Assembly (NCBI RefSeq): GCF_004681185.1
Contig: NZ_SRIF01000013.1
Location: 23,283 to 87,282, forward strand
Direction: 5' to 3'
Length of the DNA stretch: 64,000 bases
From: Haloarcula amylovorans
Lineage (GTDB): Archaea > Halobacteriota > Halobacteria > Halobacteriales > Haloarculaceae
A program made the translations under genes and the position numbers. The notes under the pieces were generated by a model. The model was not told the origin of the DNA. It did not search any database and saw nothing but the letters and a program-made list of their open reading frames with translations. The number at the start of each line of letters is the position of its first letter. Position 1 is the stretch's first letter. This document shows, in pieces, positions 16,384 to 24,093 of the stretch.

Positions 16384-17427
16384 GTGAGCACCGATTACGT
16401 CCGCGTGAAACGGAAGGTCCAACAACTCGGCTCCTCGACCCTGGCGGTGACCGTCCCGGCCGAGTGGGCGCGCCACCACGACATCGAGAAGGGCGACGAA
16501 GTCATCGTCCAGCGCGACGAGAACGGCGGCTCGCTGCTGTTGGTCCCCGAAGAACCGACCATCGAGGATACGGGCGCGACTATCGACGCCGACTCGCTGT
16601 CGCCCGACGCGCTGGGCCGAGCCGTCGTCACCCAGTACGTTCTCGGCCGGCAGCTCATCCGCGTCGAGTCGTCGTCGCCGCTCTCGCCCGACCATCACGA
16701 CGCCGTCTTCCGGACGGAGCGACAGCTCATGGGACTCGGCATCGTCGAGCAGGCGAAACAGACCGTCACCGTCCGGTGTTCGGTCGCGCCGGGCGACTTC
16801 GACCTGCCGACGCTGCTGGGCCGTCTCAGCCGAACGGAGGCGACGATACGGACCGAAAGTATCACCGCTCTGATCGAAGGCGACGTCGAACGGGCGCGAG
16901 CGGCGTCGAGCCGCCACGGCCAGGTCGAGAAGCTGTTTTACCTCTTCTTGCGCCTGGTCTTTGCCACCTACCGGAACCCACAACTCAACCAGGAGGTGGG
17001 ACTCGACACCGGCTTTCCGCTCATCGGCTTCCGGTCGGTCGCACAGGACGTGTCGCTGATGGCCGGGCTGGCTCGGGACATTGCCGACCTCGCCGTCGAG
17101 AGTGACGGAGAAGCGCCGGACGACGAGACCGCCGAGAAACTCGGTGACCTCGGCGAGGCGCTCGACGAGGCGGTGTGTGCGACCATCGACGCTGTCACGA
17201 CCCCCGACTACGGAGCCACCGAGACCGCCCGCGACCGACTGGCGGCCGTCGACGAACACGTTACCGCCTGCAACGACCACCTGGCGAGCGAGCGCCCCGA
17301 ACCCCTGTTGGAACTCCAGCGAGCGGTCGTCTTGCTCGAACGCTGTGCTCAGCACGCGCGCGACAGCCTCGACGTAGCGACCCACCTCGCGTTCCGAGCC
17401 TCGCCGGACCTCGTAGCTAGCGAGTGA
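16384..17427 (+). CDS. AbrB/SpoVT-domain plus PhoU-like regulator
   Basis: A 347-residue protein. Residues 1-50 (VKRKVQQLGSSTLAVTVPAEWARHHDIEKGDEV) form a SpoVT/AbrB-type DNA-binding swapped hairpin. The rest is helical and PhoU-like, with two repeats around residues 150-345. Archaeal proteins of this build are annotated as phosphate-uptake regulators, but no phosphate transporter is nearby; the neighbours are a symporter and a ureohydrolase, so it may control nitrogen genes. The GTG at 16384 follows GAGGAG; an alternative GTG at 16321 would add 21 unconserved residues. GTATTGTGCC lies upstream at 16281-16290. Confidence 0.82.
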   Translation: MSTDYVRVKRKVQQLGSSTLAVTVPAEWARHHDIEKGDEVIVQRDENGGSLLLVPEEPTIEDTGATIDADSLSPDALGRAVVTQYVLGRQLIRVESSSPLSPDHHDAVFRTERQLMGLGIVEQAKQTVTVRCSVAPGDFDLPTLLGRLSRTEATIRTESITALIEGDVERARAASSRHGQVEKLFYLFLRLVFATYRNPQLNQEVGLDTGFPLIGFRSVAQDVSLMAGLARDIADLAVESDGEAPDDETAEKLGDLGEALDEAVCATIDAVTTPDYGATETARDRLAAVDEHVTACNDHLASERPEPLLELQRAVVLLERCAQHARDSLDVATHLAFRASPDLVASE

Positions 17428-17532
17428 CATCCGCCACTTTTCTCGACAGCGCCGCCACGAGCGACAGCCACGTCGTGCGGCCACCTGGCCCGTCCTAGTA
17501 CACCTAAAAGAGACTCGAACGGTACATGCCGA

Positions 17533-17565
17533 CGGATGTTCATCCCGGTGGGTATTACACATCCG
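17533..17565 (+). promoter_or_regulatory. Inverted repeat and TATTACACAT site before the ureohydrolase
   Basis: CGGATGT (17533-17539) and ACATCCG (17559-17565) are perfect inverted arms with a 19-nt spacer. The right arm is part of GTATTACACATCCG (17552-17565), which differs by one base from the site before the symporter (14549-14562). The site lies about 95 nt upstream of the ureohydrolase start, so it may be an activator or repressor site rather than a core promoter. Confidence 0.45.
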
Positions 17566-17658
17566 AAGGAACGCTTTTCAGTAATCACCAATCATCCACT
17601 ACTGTCGCAAAAATCGGGCGAAAGACCAACCGATATCCGAAATAGCACCACGATTACC

Positions 17659-18768
17659 ATGTCTGAAGAACGCAACGGCGAAGATATCTACGGCGAGAAG
17701 CACAAGGAAGCGAACGAACCCATCTTCAGTGGCGTCCCGACGTTCCTGAAGCTGCCCGAGGCCGAGCGGGACGAACTCGACGAGGAGGACGTAGACGTCG
17801 GCATCCTCGGCGCACCGCTGGACACGGCGACGACCATCCGTCCAGGGACTCGCTACGGGCCGCGTGCGGTCCGCGCCGCCTCAACGGTCCCCTCTCCGCC
17901 CTACGAGCACTTCAACATCGAGACGGGCATCGATCCGTTCGACACCTTCAGCGTCGCCGATACCGGTGACGCCACGGTGTCGCCCGGAGATACCCGACAG
18001 AGCCAGCTGAACATCGAGGACGCCGTCTACGAGATCAGCGAGCAGGCGACGCCGGTCGTCATCGGCGGCGACCACTCCATCTCTTACCCGGACATCAAGG
18101 GCTGGGCAGAGGCCAACGGCTACGAAGACATCGGGCTCATCCACTTCGACTGTCACGCCGACACCGGCGAGGACGGGCTCACTGGGTTCGAGTACGACCA
18201 CGGCGCGTGGGTCAAGCGCGTCTACGACGAGGGCATCATGGCCGGCGAGAACTACACGCTCATCGGCCCGCGCGGGTTCTGGCCCGGTCCCGACACTTAC
18301 GAAGACATGCGCGACGCCGGGATGAAGTGGTACACCGCGATGGAGGTCGGCAACATGGACCTAGACGACATCGTCGCAGACGCCGTCCAGCGTGTGACCG
18401 ACGGCACCGACGCTGTGTGGGTCTCCTTCGACGTGGACGTGATGGAGCCGGCTTACTGCCCGGGCACCGGCGAACCGGAACCGGGTGGGCTCATCCCCCG
18501 TGAGGCCATCTACATGGTCCGGGAAGTCGTCAAGGCGCTGGACCCCAAGGACTTCGGCTTCGACGTGGTCGAGGTCTCACCCGCCTACGACGTGAGCGAC
18601 TCGAACTCCTACAACGGCGGCATCACCAGCGGCTTCGCCAACCGCCTCATCATCGAGGTGCTTGGCAGCATGGCGCTGGCGTCGAAGGGCCTCGAATCGG
18701 GCGACCCAATCAAGCCCAAGGAGCCGCTCGGGCCGAGCGAGGCGGCCGAGACGCCCGCCGACGACTGA
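17659..18768 (+). CDS. Ureohydrolase family (agmatinase-like; guanidine hydrolase possible)
   Basis: This 369-residue enzyme of the arginase/agmatinase family hydrolyses a guanidino group to urea. Metal ligands are His139 (GGDHS), Asp164/His166/Asp168 (FDCHADT) and Asp258/Asp260 (FDVD). The protein is longer than typical agmatinases (about 300) with N- and C-terminal extensions. It has DCHAD where most agmatinases have DAHTD, and PGTGEPEPGGLIPREA plus VVEVSPAYD. These recall the branch that includes nickel-dependent guanidine hydrolases, from memory of that family. The urea product would feed the nearby urease. Substrate is unproven: agmatine, guanidinobutyrate and guanidine are all candidates. 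Confidence 0.85.
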   Translation: MSEERNGEDIYGEKHKEANEPIFSGVPTFLKLPEAERDELDEEDVDVGILGAPLDTATTIRPGTRYGPRAVRAASTVPSPPYEHFNIETGIDPFDTFSVADTGDATVSPGDTRQSQLNIEDAVYEISEQATPVVIGGDHSISYPDIKGWAEANGYEDIGLIHFDCHADTGEDGLTGFEYDHGAWVKRVYDEGIMAGENYTLIGPRGFWPGPDTYEDMRDAGMKWYTAMEVGNMDLDDIVADAVQRVTDGTDAVWVSFDVDVMEPAYCPGTGEPEPGGLIPREAIYMVREVVKALDPKDFGFDVVEVSPAYDVSDSNSYNGGITSGFANRLIIEVLGSMALASKGLESGDPIKPKEPLGPSEAAETPADD

Positions 18769-19165
18769 GCGGCTGCAACTGATCCCGGTTCGACACTGGC
18801 GGACATCTTTCAGCCGGGCCGACCGCACGCTCTCTTGTCAAACCGCGGCGGCCCACGCCATCTTTCCGCCCGCGAAACGAGTCGATTCTCCGTGTCGTCC
18901 GAAATAGTTCACATTCTCCTATTCTGGGCCCTATTGTTCCAAACATGTAGCAAAAACCCACTCACCTTTGAGTTCCTAATACACACGGGTATATGGTTGG
19001 ACATCTATAAGATTGAATTGCAAACCCTTATTTACCATCTCGGAAATCGAAGGAATGTCATAAGATGTTGGACGAATACCCACATATTGCACATAATTCG
19101 TACATGATAGCTCAGAATTTCGCAGAATTTAGTACTGATTGTAAACTTAACTCGGGTGATTTCGC
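18769..19165 (+). promoter_or_regulatory. 397-nt AT-rich leader/promoter region of urtABCDE
   Basis: No credible gene is seen. From about 18900 the base composition falls sharply in GC. It carries ATATTGCACAT (19084-19094), matching the site before the symporter, bracketed by inverted arms ACGAAT (19072-19077) and ATTCGT (19096-19101) with an 18-nt spacer. A TATA-like GTAAACTTAA lies at about 19140-19149. The long AT-rich region before a nitrogen transporter suggests regulated transcription. Confidence 0.5.
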
Positions 19166-20494
19166 GTGAGTCGGAAGGACATCAGTCGTCGGCGGTTCGT
19201 CACCGCGGGCGGTGCCGCGGTGGTCGGGGGGCTCGCCGGCTGTTCACAGAGTAGCGGGAGCGGCGGCGACGGGAGTACCGGCGCGTCGACCGACGGGAAG
19301 AGCAGCGGTGAGACCGTCAAGATCGGCGTCTTGGAGGACCGATCGGGGACGTTCGCACTCAACGGCACGCCCAAGTGGCAGGCCAGCAAGCTCGCCATCG
19401 AGGAGATAAACGCCAACGGCGGCATCAACGGGGCCCAGATCGAGTTGTTCGATCCGGACCCTCAGTCCGACAACTCCCGGTACAAACAGCTCACTCGGAA
19501 GATGACCCAGCAGCGCAACGTCGACGCGCTGTGGGCCGGCTACGCGTCCTCGACGCGGGAGGCGATTCGCCCCATCATCGACCGACAGGATCAGCTCTAC
19601 TTCTACACCACCCAGTACGAGGGCGGCGTCTGTGATAAGAACGTGTTCGCAGTCGGGCCGACTGCCCGCCAACAGCTCGGTAGCGTCCTCCCGTACCTAC
19701 GCGAGGAGTATGGCCCGAAGATCTACACCATCGCCGCCGACTACAACTTCGGCCAGCTCTCTGCGGACTGGGTCAAGGTGCTCGCAGACGAGAACGACGC
19801 CGAGGTGATGGGCGAGGAGTTCATCAGCCTCGACAGCTCGCAGTTCAGTTCGACGATCAACAATATCCAAGAGGCGGACCCGGACTTCGTCATGTCGATG
19901 CTCGTCGGGAAGAACCACACCGCCTTTTACAAGCAGAAGGCTTCGGCCGGCCTGGACGTGCCCATCGGCACCTCGACGGCGATGGCGCAGGGCTACGAGC
20001 ACCGCCGTCTCGAACCGCCGGCGATGAAGAACATCTACGCGGGCGTCAACTACATGGAGGAAATCCCGAGCGAGAGCAACACGAGAGACGGCGGCTTCGT
20101 CGACCGGTTCTACGAGATGTTCCCCGACGCCCCGTACATCAACGAAGAAGCCCAGACGAACTACTTCTCGACGTACATGTACAAGAAGGCTGTCGAACAG
20201 GCTGGCACGTTCGAGCAGCCGGAAGTCCGAGAGGCGCTCGAATCCGGGATCAGCCTCGGTCCGGAACACGCACCGGAAGCGCCCGAGGGCGGCTCGATAG
20301 AACTCGACGGCGCGACCCACCACGTCGACCACCACATGTGGGTCATGAAAGCCGACGCCGAGCACAACGTGACGGCGGTCAAAGACGAGAAGATCCCCGA
20401 GAAGTTCCTCTCCGAGACGGTCGGCTGTGACCTCACGCAGGAAGACGAGGAGACGCAGTACACCCCGCGAGACTACTTCGAGGAGGCCGAGTAG
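19166..20494 (+). CDS. urtA: Urea ABC transporter substrate-binding lipoprotein UrtA
   Basis: A 442-residue branched-chain-amino-acid-type binding protein (Peripla_BP_5/FmdD group). The Tat signal has RRR at 8-10 (ISRRRFVTAGG), and the lipobox LAGC gives a lipid-anchored Cys26. A Ser/Gly-rich linker precedes the binding domain, which starts with VKIGVLEDRSGTFALNG. The YTTQYEGGVCDKNVFAVGPTA region matches the urea/short-amide binding group. It captures substrate outside the cell for UrtBCDE. The GTG start at 19166 is supported by the Tat motif beginning seven residues later. Confidence 0.86.
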   Translation: MSRKDISRRRFVTAGGAAVVGGLAGCSQSSGSGGDGSTGASTDGKSSGETVKIGVLEDRSGTFALNGTPKWQASKLAIEEINANGGINGAQIELFDPDPQSDNSRYKQLTRKMTQQRNVDALWAGYASSTREAIRPIIDRQDQLYFYTTQYEGGVCDKNVFAVGPTARQQLGSVLPYLREEYGPKIYTIAADYNFGQLSADWVKVLADENDAEVMGEEFISLDSSQFSSTINNIQEADPDFVMSMLVGKNHTAFYKQKASAGLDVPIGTSTAMAQGYEHRRLEPPAMKNIYAGVNYMEEIPSESNTRDGGFVDRFYEMFPDAPYINEEAQTNYFSTYMYKKAVEQAGTFEQPEVREALESGISLGPEHAPEAPEGGSIELDGATHHVDHHMWVMKADAEHNVTAVKDEKIPEKFLSETVGCDLTQEDEETQYTPRDYFEEAE

Positions 20495-20495
20495 G

Positions 20496-21383
20496 ATGGT
20501 CAACGGGCTGAACCTCGCCTTCCAGTACCTCCAGCAGTTCTCAGTGCTGGTGCTCGCGGCCGTGGGGTTGGCCATCATCTTCGGTATCATGGGCGTCATC
20601 AACCTCGCACACGGGGAGTTCATCATGGTCGGCGCGTACGCCACCGTCTTCGGCTACCACGACCTCGGGCTCCCGCTGCTCGCGTCGATGGTACTCGCAG
20701 TCGTCGTGACGGCCGCCTTCGGATTCGTCGTCGAACGCCTGCTCATCAAGCGGACCTACGGGCGGTTGTTCGACTCCATGGTCGTCACACTTGGCCTCAG
20801 TCTCGTCTTGTCACAGGGGATGCTCGTTCTCCGGGGCACCTCCGAACCGTCAATCCCGACGCCCTTCGGGACCATCACCTACGGGGCGTTCTCCCAGTCG
20901 CTGTACAAGGTCGCGCTCGCGCTGGTGGCCGTCGGCGTCCTCGCCGTCGTCTACTGGCTGTTCACGCACACGGAGTACGGCATTCGAGCCCGCGCGACGA
21001 TTCAGAACGAAGAGATGTCCCGCTCGCTGGGCGTCACGACCGAGCGCGTCTACAGTCAGACGTTCGCCATCGGCTCGGCACTGGCCGGGCTGACGGGCGC
21101 GTTGCTCGCGCCGCTGGTCTCGGTCAACCCGACGATGGGCGGAACCTACCTGGTCAAGTCCTTCGTCGTCGTCGTGGTCGGCGGTCCCTCGGTCGTGCTC
21201 GGCACCGGGCTATCGGGTGGACTGCTCGGTGCCGTCGACGCCGGCGTGACGTATTTCTACGACCAGACGATGGGGAGTATCGTCCTGCTGGTCGTGACGG
21301 TGTTCGTCATCCGGTTCTTCCAGGACGGAATCACCGGGTTCGTCGAGCGCGCCCGCGACCGTCTCGCAGCGGAGGGAGCGTAG
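20496..21383 (+). CDS. urtB: Urea ABC transporter permease UrtB
   Basis: A 295-residue LivH-type permease with about eight helices and the family segment IIFGIMGVINLAHGEFIMVGAY. Start ATG 20496 lies 1 nt after the urtA stop with GAGGAGG upstream; the longer frame from 20427 reads through the end of urtA. It forms the channel with UrtC. It ends immediately before urtC (no gap). Confidence 0.9.
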   Translation: MVNGLNLAFQYLQQFSVLVLAAVGLAIIFGIMGVINLAHGEFIMVGAYATVFGYHDLGLPLLASMVLAVVVTAAFGFVVERLLIKRTYGRLFDSMVVTLGLSLVLSQGMLVLRGTSEPSIPTPFGTITYGAFSQSLYKVALALVAVGVLAVVYWLFTHTEYGIRARATIQNEEMSRSLGVTTERVYSQTFAIGSALAGLTGALLAPLVSVNPTMGGTYLVKSFVVVVVGGPSVVLGTGLSGGLLGAVDAGVTYFYDQTMGSIVLLVVTVFVIRFFQDGITGFVERARDRLAAEGA

Positions 21384-22538
21384 ATGGCTGACGACCACAC
21401 CGTCCCCGGTCTCGGCGGGCGCTTCGAGGGACCGAACACGGTCGGGAGCGGCCGCGGCTTCTGGGTCGCGCTCGCGGTCGCCGTCGCGGTACTGTTCGCG
21501 TACCCGTCGCTCACCAGTATCTATCAGGCCACCCAGCTGTCGCGGTATCTCGTCGCCGCATTCCTCGCGCTGTCGCTGGCATTCGTCTGGGGGTACGCCG
21601 GTATCCTCAGCTTCGGACAGAACGCCTTCTACGGCCTCGCAGCGTACGCCTTCGCCGTCACCGTCGGCAACCTCGCCTCGCCGTTGGGGACGACGGCAGC
21701 CGTCGTCGTCGCCGTCGCCTTTGGCGCGCTCGCGTCGTTCGTGCTGGGCTACTTCATGTTCTACGGCGGCGTGCGCGACGTGTACGTGACCATCACGACG
21801 CTGGTCGTCACCGTCGTGTTGAACACCTACGGAACGACCGCCAGTCAGGTGTTCGTCGGCTCGGTCAACCTCGGGGGCGACACCGGGATCGGAATCTCTG
21901 ACGTCGTCCTCGGCGCAGGCCCGATGACCGTCACCCTCGTCCAGCCGCTCACCTACTACGTGATTGCCGCGCTCCTGGTGGCGACGTACCTCGGCCTGCG
22001 TGTCTTCGTCAATTCTGACTTCGGCCGCGTGATGGTAGCGATCCGCGAGGACGAGGACCGCGCCGAGATGTTCGGTTACGACGTGAAGTTCCGGAAGCTC
22101 GTCGTCTTCACCACCGGGGGTGGGCTGGCCGGCTTGGGCGGCGTCCTCTACATGTTCCAGTCGTACTCGGTCACGCCCGAGACGGTCTTCAGCGCCGCCG
22201 CCGCAGCGCTCCCGGTCGTCTGGGTCAGCGTCGGCGGTCGAAAGACGCTACTCGGGCCGATCGTCGCCGCCATCGCCATCGAGTGGGTCCGAACCGCGGC
22301 CGCCGTCCAGTTCCCCGAGGTGGCCCAGATCGGCGTCGGTCTCCTGATGATCGTCTCGATCCTGCTGCTGCCGGAGGGTGCCGTGCCGGGCGTTCGAAAC
22401 GTCTACGGCTACTTCGACCGACACGGCCTCGTCGACGGAAGCCGACGGGCGACCGAACGGGCCAGACGCTTGCTGGACCGAAACGTCCGCAGGCGGCTCC
22501 CCGGTACCGAGAACTCGCCGGAGGTGGCCCGCGAATGA
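21384..22538 (+). CDS. urtC: Urea ABC transporter permease UrtC
   Basis: A 384-residue LivM-type permease. The motif YAGILSFGQNAFYGLAAYAF and the cytoplasmic IREDEDRAEMFGYDV segment (EAA-like, contacting the ATPases) are present. It starts directly after the urtB stop and overlaps urtD by 4 nt (ATGA). The C-terminal 35 residues are charged and lie outside the membrane domain. Confidence 0.9.
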   Translation: MADDHTVPGLGGRFEGPNTVGSGRGFWVALAVAVAVLFAYPSLTSIYQATQLSRYLVAAFLALSLAFVWGYAGILSFGQNAFYGLAAYAFAVTVGNLASPLGTTAAVVVAVAFGALASFVLGYFMFYGGVRDVYVTITTLVVTVVLNTYGTTASQVFVGSVNLGGDTGIGISDVVLGAGPMTVTLVQPLTYYVIAALLVATYLGLRVFVNSDFGRVMVAIREDEDRAEMFGYDVKFRKLVVFTTGGGLAGLGGVLYMFQSYSVTPETVFSAAAAALPVVWVSVGGRKTLLGPIVAAIAIEWVRTAAAVQFPEVAQIGVGLLMIVSILLLPEGAVPGVRNVYGYFDRHGLVDGSRRATERARRLLDRNVRRRLPGTENSPEVARE

Positions 22539-23326
22539 GCCAGAGCACGTCCGGCGACCCGAACGTCAGGAAGACCGCCGCGCAACTGGCGACCGGGACG
22601 AACACCGAGACGCTGTTGCAGACCGACGATGTGGTTAAGCGATTCGGCGGGTTCACCGCGACCGATCACGTCGACTTCAGCGTGAAGGCCGGCGAGATAC
22701 GCTGTCTCATCGGTCCGAACGGCGCGGGCAAGAGCACACTGATGAAGCTCATCACGGGTCAACACCCGGTGACCGAAGGGAGCGTCTACTTCAACGGCTC
22801 CGAGATCACCGACGACGACCCCCACGAGCGCATCGACCGCGGCCTCAGCATGAAGTTTCAGGTGCCGAGCGTCTTCGAGGAACTGACCGTCCGTGAGAAC
22901 GCACGGCTCCCGATTCAGCGGTTCGCAAGCGGCGACGACCGACGCCAGCGCGTCGACGAATCGCTCTCGGCCGCCGGTCTCGACGACGAGAGCGACACGC
23001 GCGCTGGCGACCTCTCACACGGCCAGCAACAGCAACTGGAGATCGCGATGGCCGCCTCGCTGGAACCCGACCTCCTCCTGCTCGACGAACCGGTCGCCGG
23101 GCTCTCGACGGAGGAGCGCCGGGCCATCGCCGAGCGAATCGAGACGCTCAACGAGGAACGGGGCATCGCCTTCATCGTCATCGAACACGACACCGACTTC
23201 GTCGAGCGAATCTCCGAAAAGGTGACCGTCCTCCACCAGGGGTCGGTGTTCCGAGAGGGGACTATCGGCGAGATAAAGGCCGACCCAGCGGTCCAGCGGA
23301 TCTACCTCGGAGGTGACGGGGAGTGA
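22535..23326 (+). CDS. urtD: Urea ABC transporter ATPase UrtD
   Basis: A 263-residue LivG-type ATPase. Walker A GPNGAGKST is at 60-68, the signature LSHGQQQQLEIAMA is UrtD-like (LSHG rather than LSGG), and Walker B LLLLDEP is followed by VAGLS. The longer frame from 22283 lies inside urtC and is not used. It overlaps both neighbours by 4 nt. Confidence 0.92.
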   Translation: MSQSTSGDPNVRKTAAQLATGTNTETLLQTDDVVKRFGGFTATDHVDFSVKAGEIRCLIGPNGAGKSTLMKLITGQHPVTEGSVYFNGSEITDDDPHERIDRGLSMKFQVPSVFEELTVRENARLPIQRFASGDDRRQRVDESLSAAGLDDESDTRAGDLSHGQQQQLEIAMAASLEPDLLLLDEPVAGLSTEERRAIAERIETLNEERGIAFIVIEHDTDFVERISEKVTVLHQGSVFREGTIGEIKADPAVQRIYLGGDGE

Positions 23327-24027
23327 CGCTCCTGTCGCTCTCCTCGGTGACCGTCGGCTACGAGTCGACGCCGATTCTGCGGGATGTAGACCTCTCGATC
23401 GAGCGCGGCGAGATCGTCGGCGTCATGGGCAAGAACGGCGTCGGCAAGACGACGCTGATGAAGACGGCCATCGGCCTCCTCGAACCGTGGCAGGGGACAA
23501 TAACCTACGACGGTGCCCACCTCACGACCCGCAGCGCGGACGAGCACGCCCGTGCCGGGATGGGATACATCCCGCAGGGTCGGGACGTGTTTCCCGACCT
23601 TTCCGTCGAGCAGAACCTCAAGATGGGCGAACACGTCAACGCCGGCTCCGACGACTACCTCTACGACGAGGTCTACGACTTCTTCCCGGTCCTCGAAGAG
23701 CGGGGAAGTCAGGACGCTGGGACCCTCTCGGGCGGCGAGCGGCAGATGCTCGCCATCGCCCGTGCACTCGTCTCGAACCCCGACTTGCTGTTGCTGGACG
23801 AACCGAGCGAGGGCGTCCAACCCTCCATCGTCGACCAGATCAGCGCCGACATGCGCACCATCAACGAGGCACTCGGCACGACGATCCTCTTCGTCGAGCA
23901 GAACCTCGGGGTCATCCGCGAGATGGCCGATCGCTGTTACGCGATGGAGCGAGGCGAGATCGTCGACGAACTCGAAGGGGCGCAACTGGACGACGAGGGC
24001 GCGATCGCCAGCTACCTGGCGGTCTGA
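23323..24027 (+). CDS. urtE: Urea ABC transporter ATPase UrtE
   Basis: A 234-residue LivF-type ATPase. Walker A GKNGVGKTT (36-44), the PQGRDVFPDLSVEQNL segment, signature LSGGERQ, Walker B LLLLDEPSEGVQPS. It starts with GTG overlapping urtD and is the last gene of the importer operon. UrtD/UrtE pair as a heterodimer. Confidence 0.93.
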   Translation: MTLLSLSSVTVGYESTPILRDVDLSIERGEIVGVMGKNGVGKTTLMKTAIGLLEPWQGTITYDGAHLTTRSADEHARAGMGYIPQGRDVFPDLSVEQNLKMGEHVNAGSDDYLYDEVYDFFPVLEERGSQDAGTLSGGERQMLAIARALVSNPDLLLLDEPSEGVQPSIVDQISADMRTINEALGTTILFVEQNLGVIREMADRCYAMERGEIVDELEGAQLDDEGAIASYLAV

Positions 24028-24045
24028 ACGCGACCCCTTTTTGAC
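24028..24045 (+). terminator. Probable T-tract terminator after urtABCDE
   Basis: CCCCTTTTTGACC follows the urtE stop by about 8 nt. A run of five T after a GC-rich stretch is the usual archaeal termination signal, and the next gene has its own promoter. Assigned from sequence only. Confidence 0.4.
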
Positions 24046-24093
24046 CTCTTTCGAGACGGACGCGCTTTTAAATGGTCGTCCCGAACACGGGGT

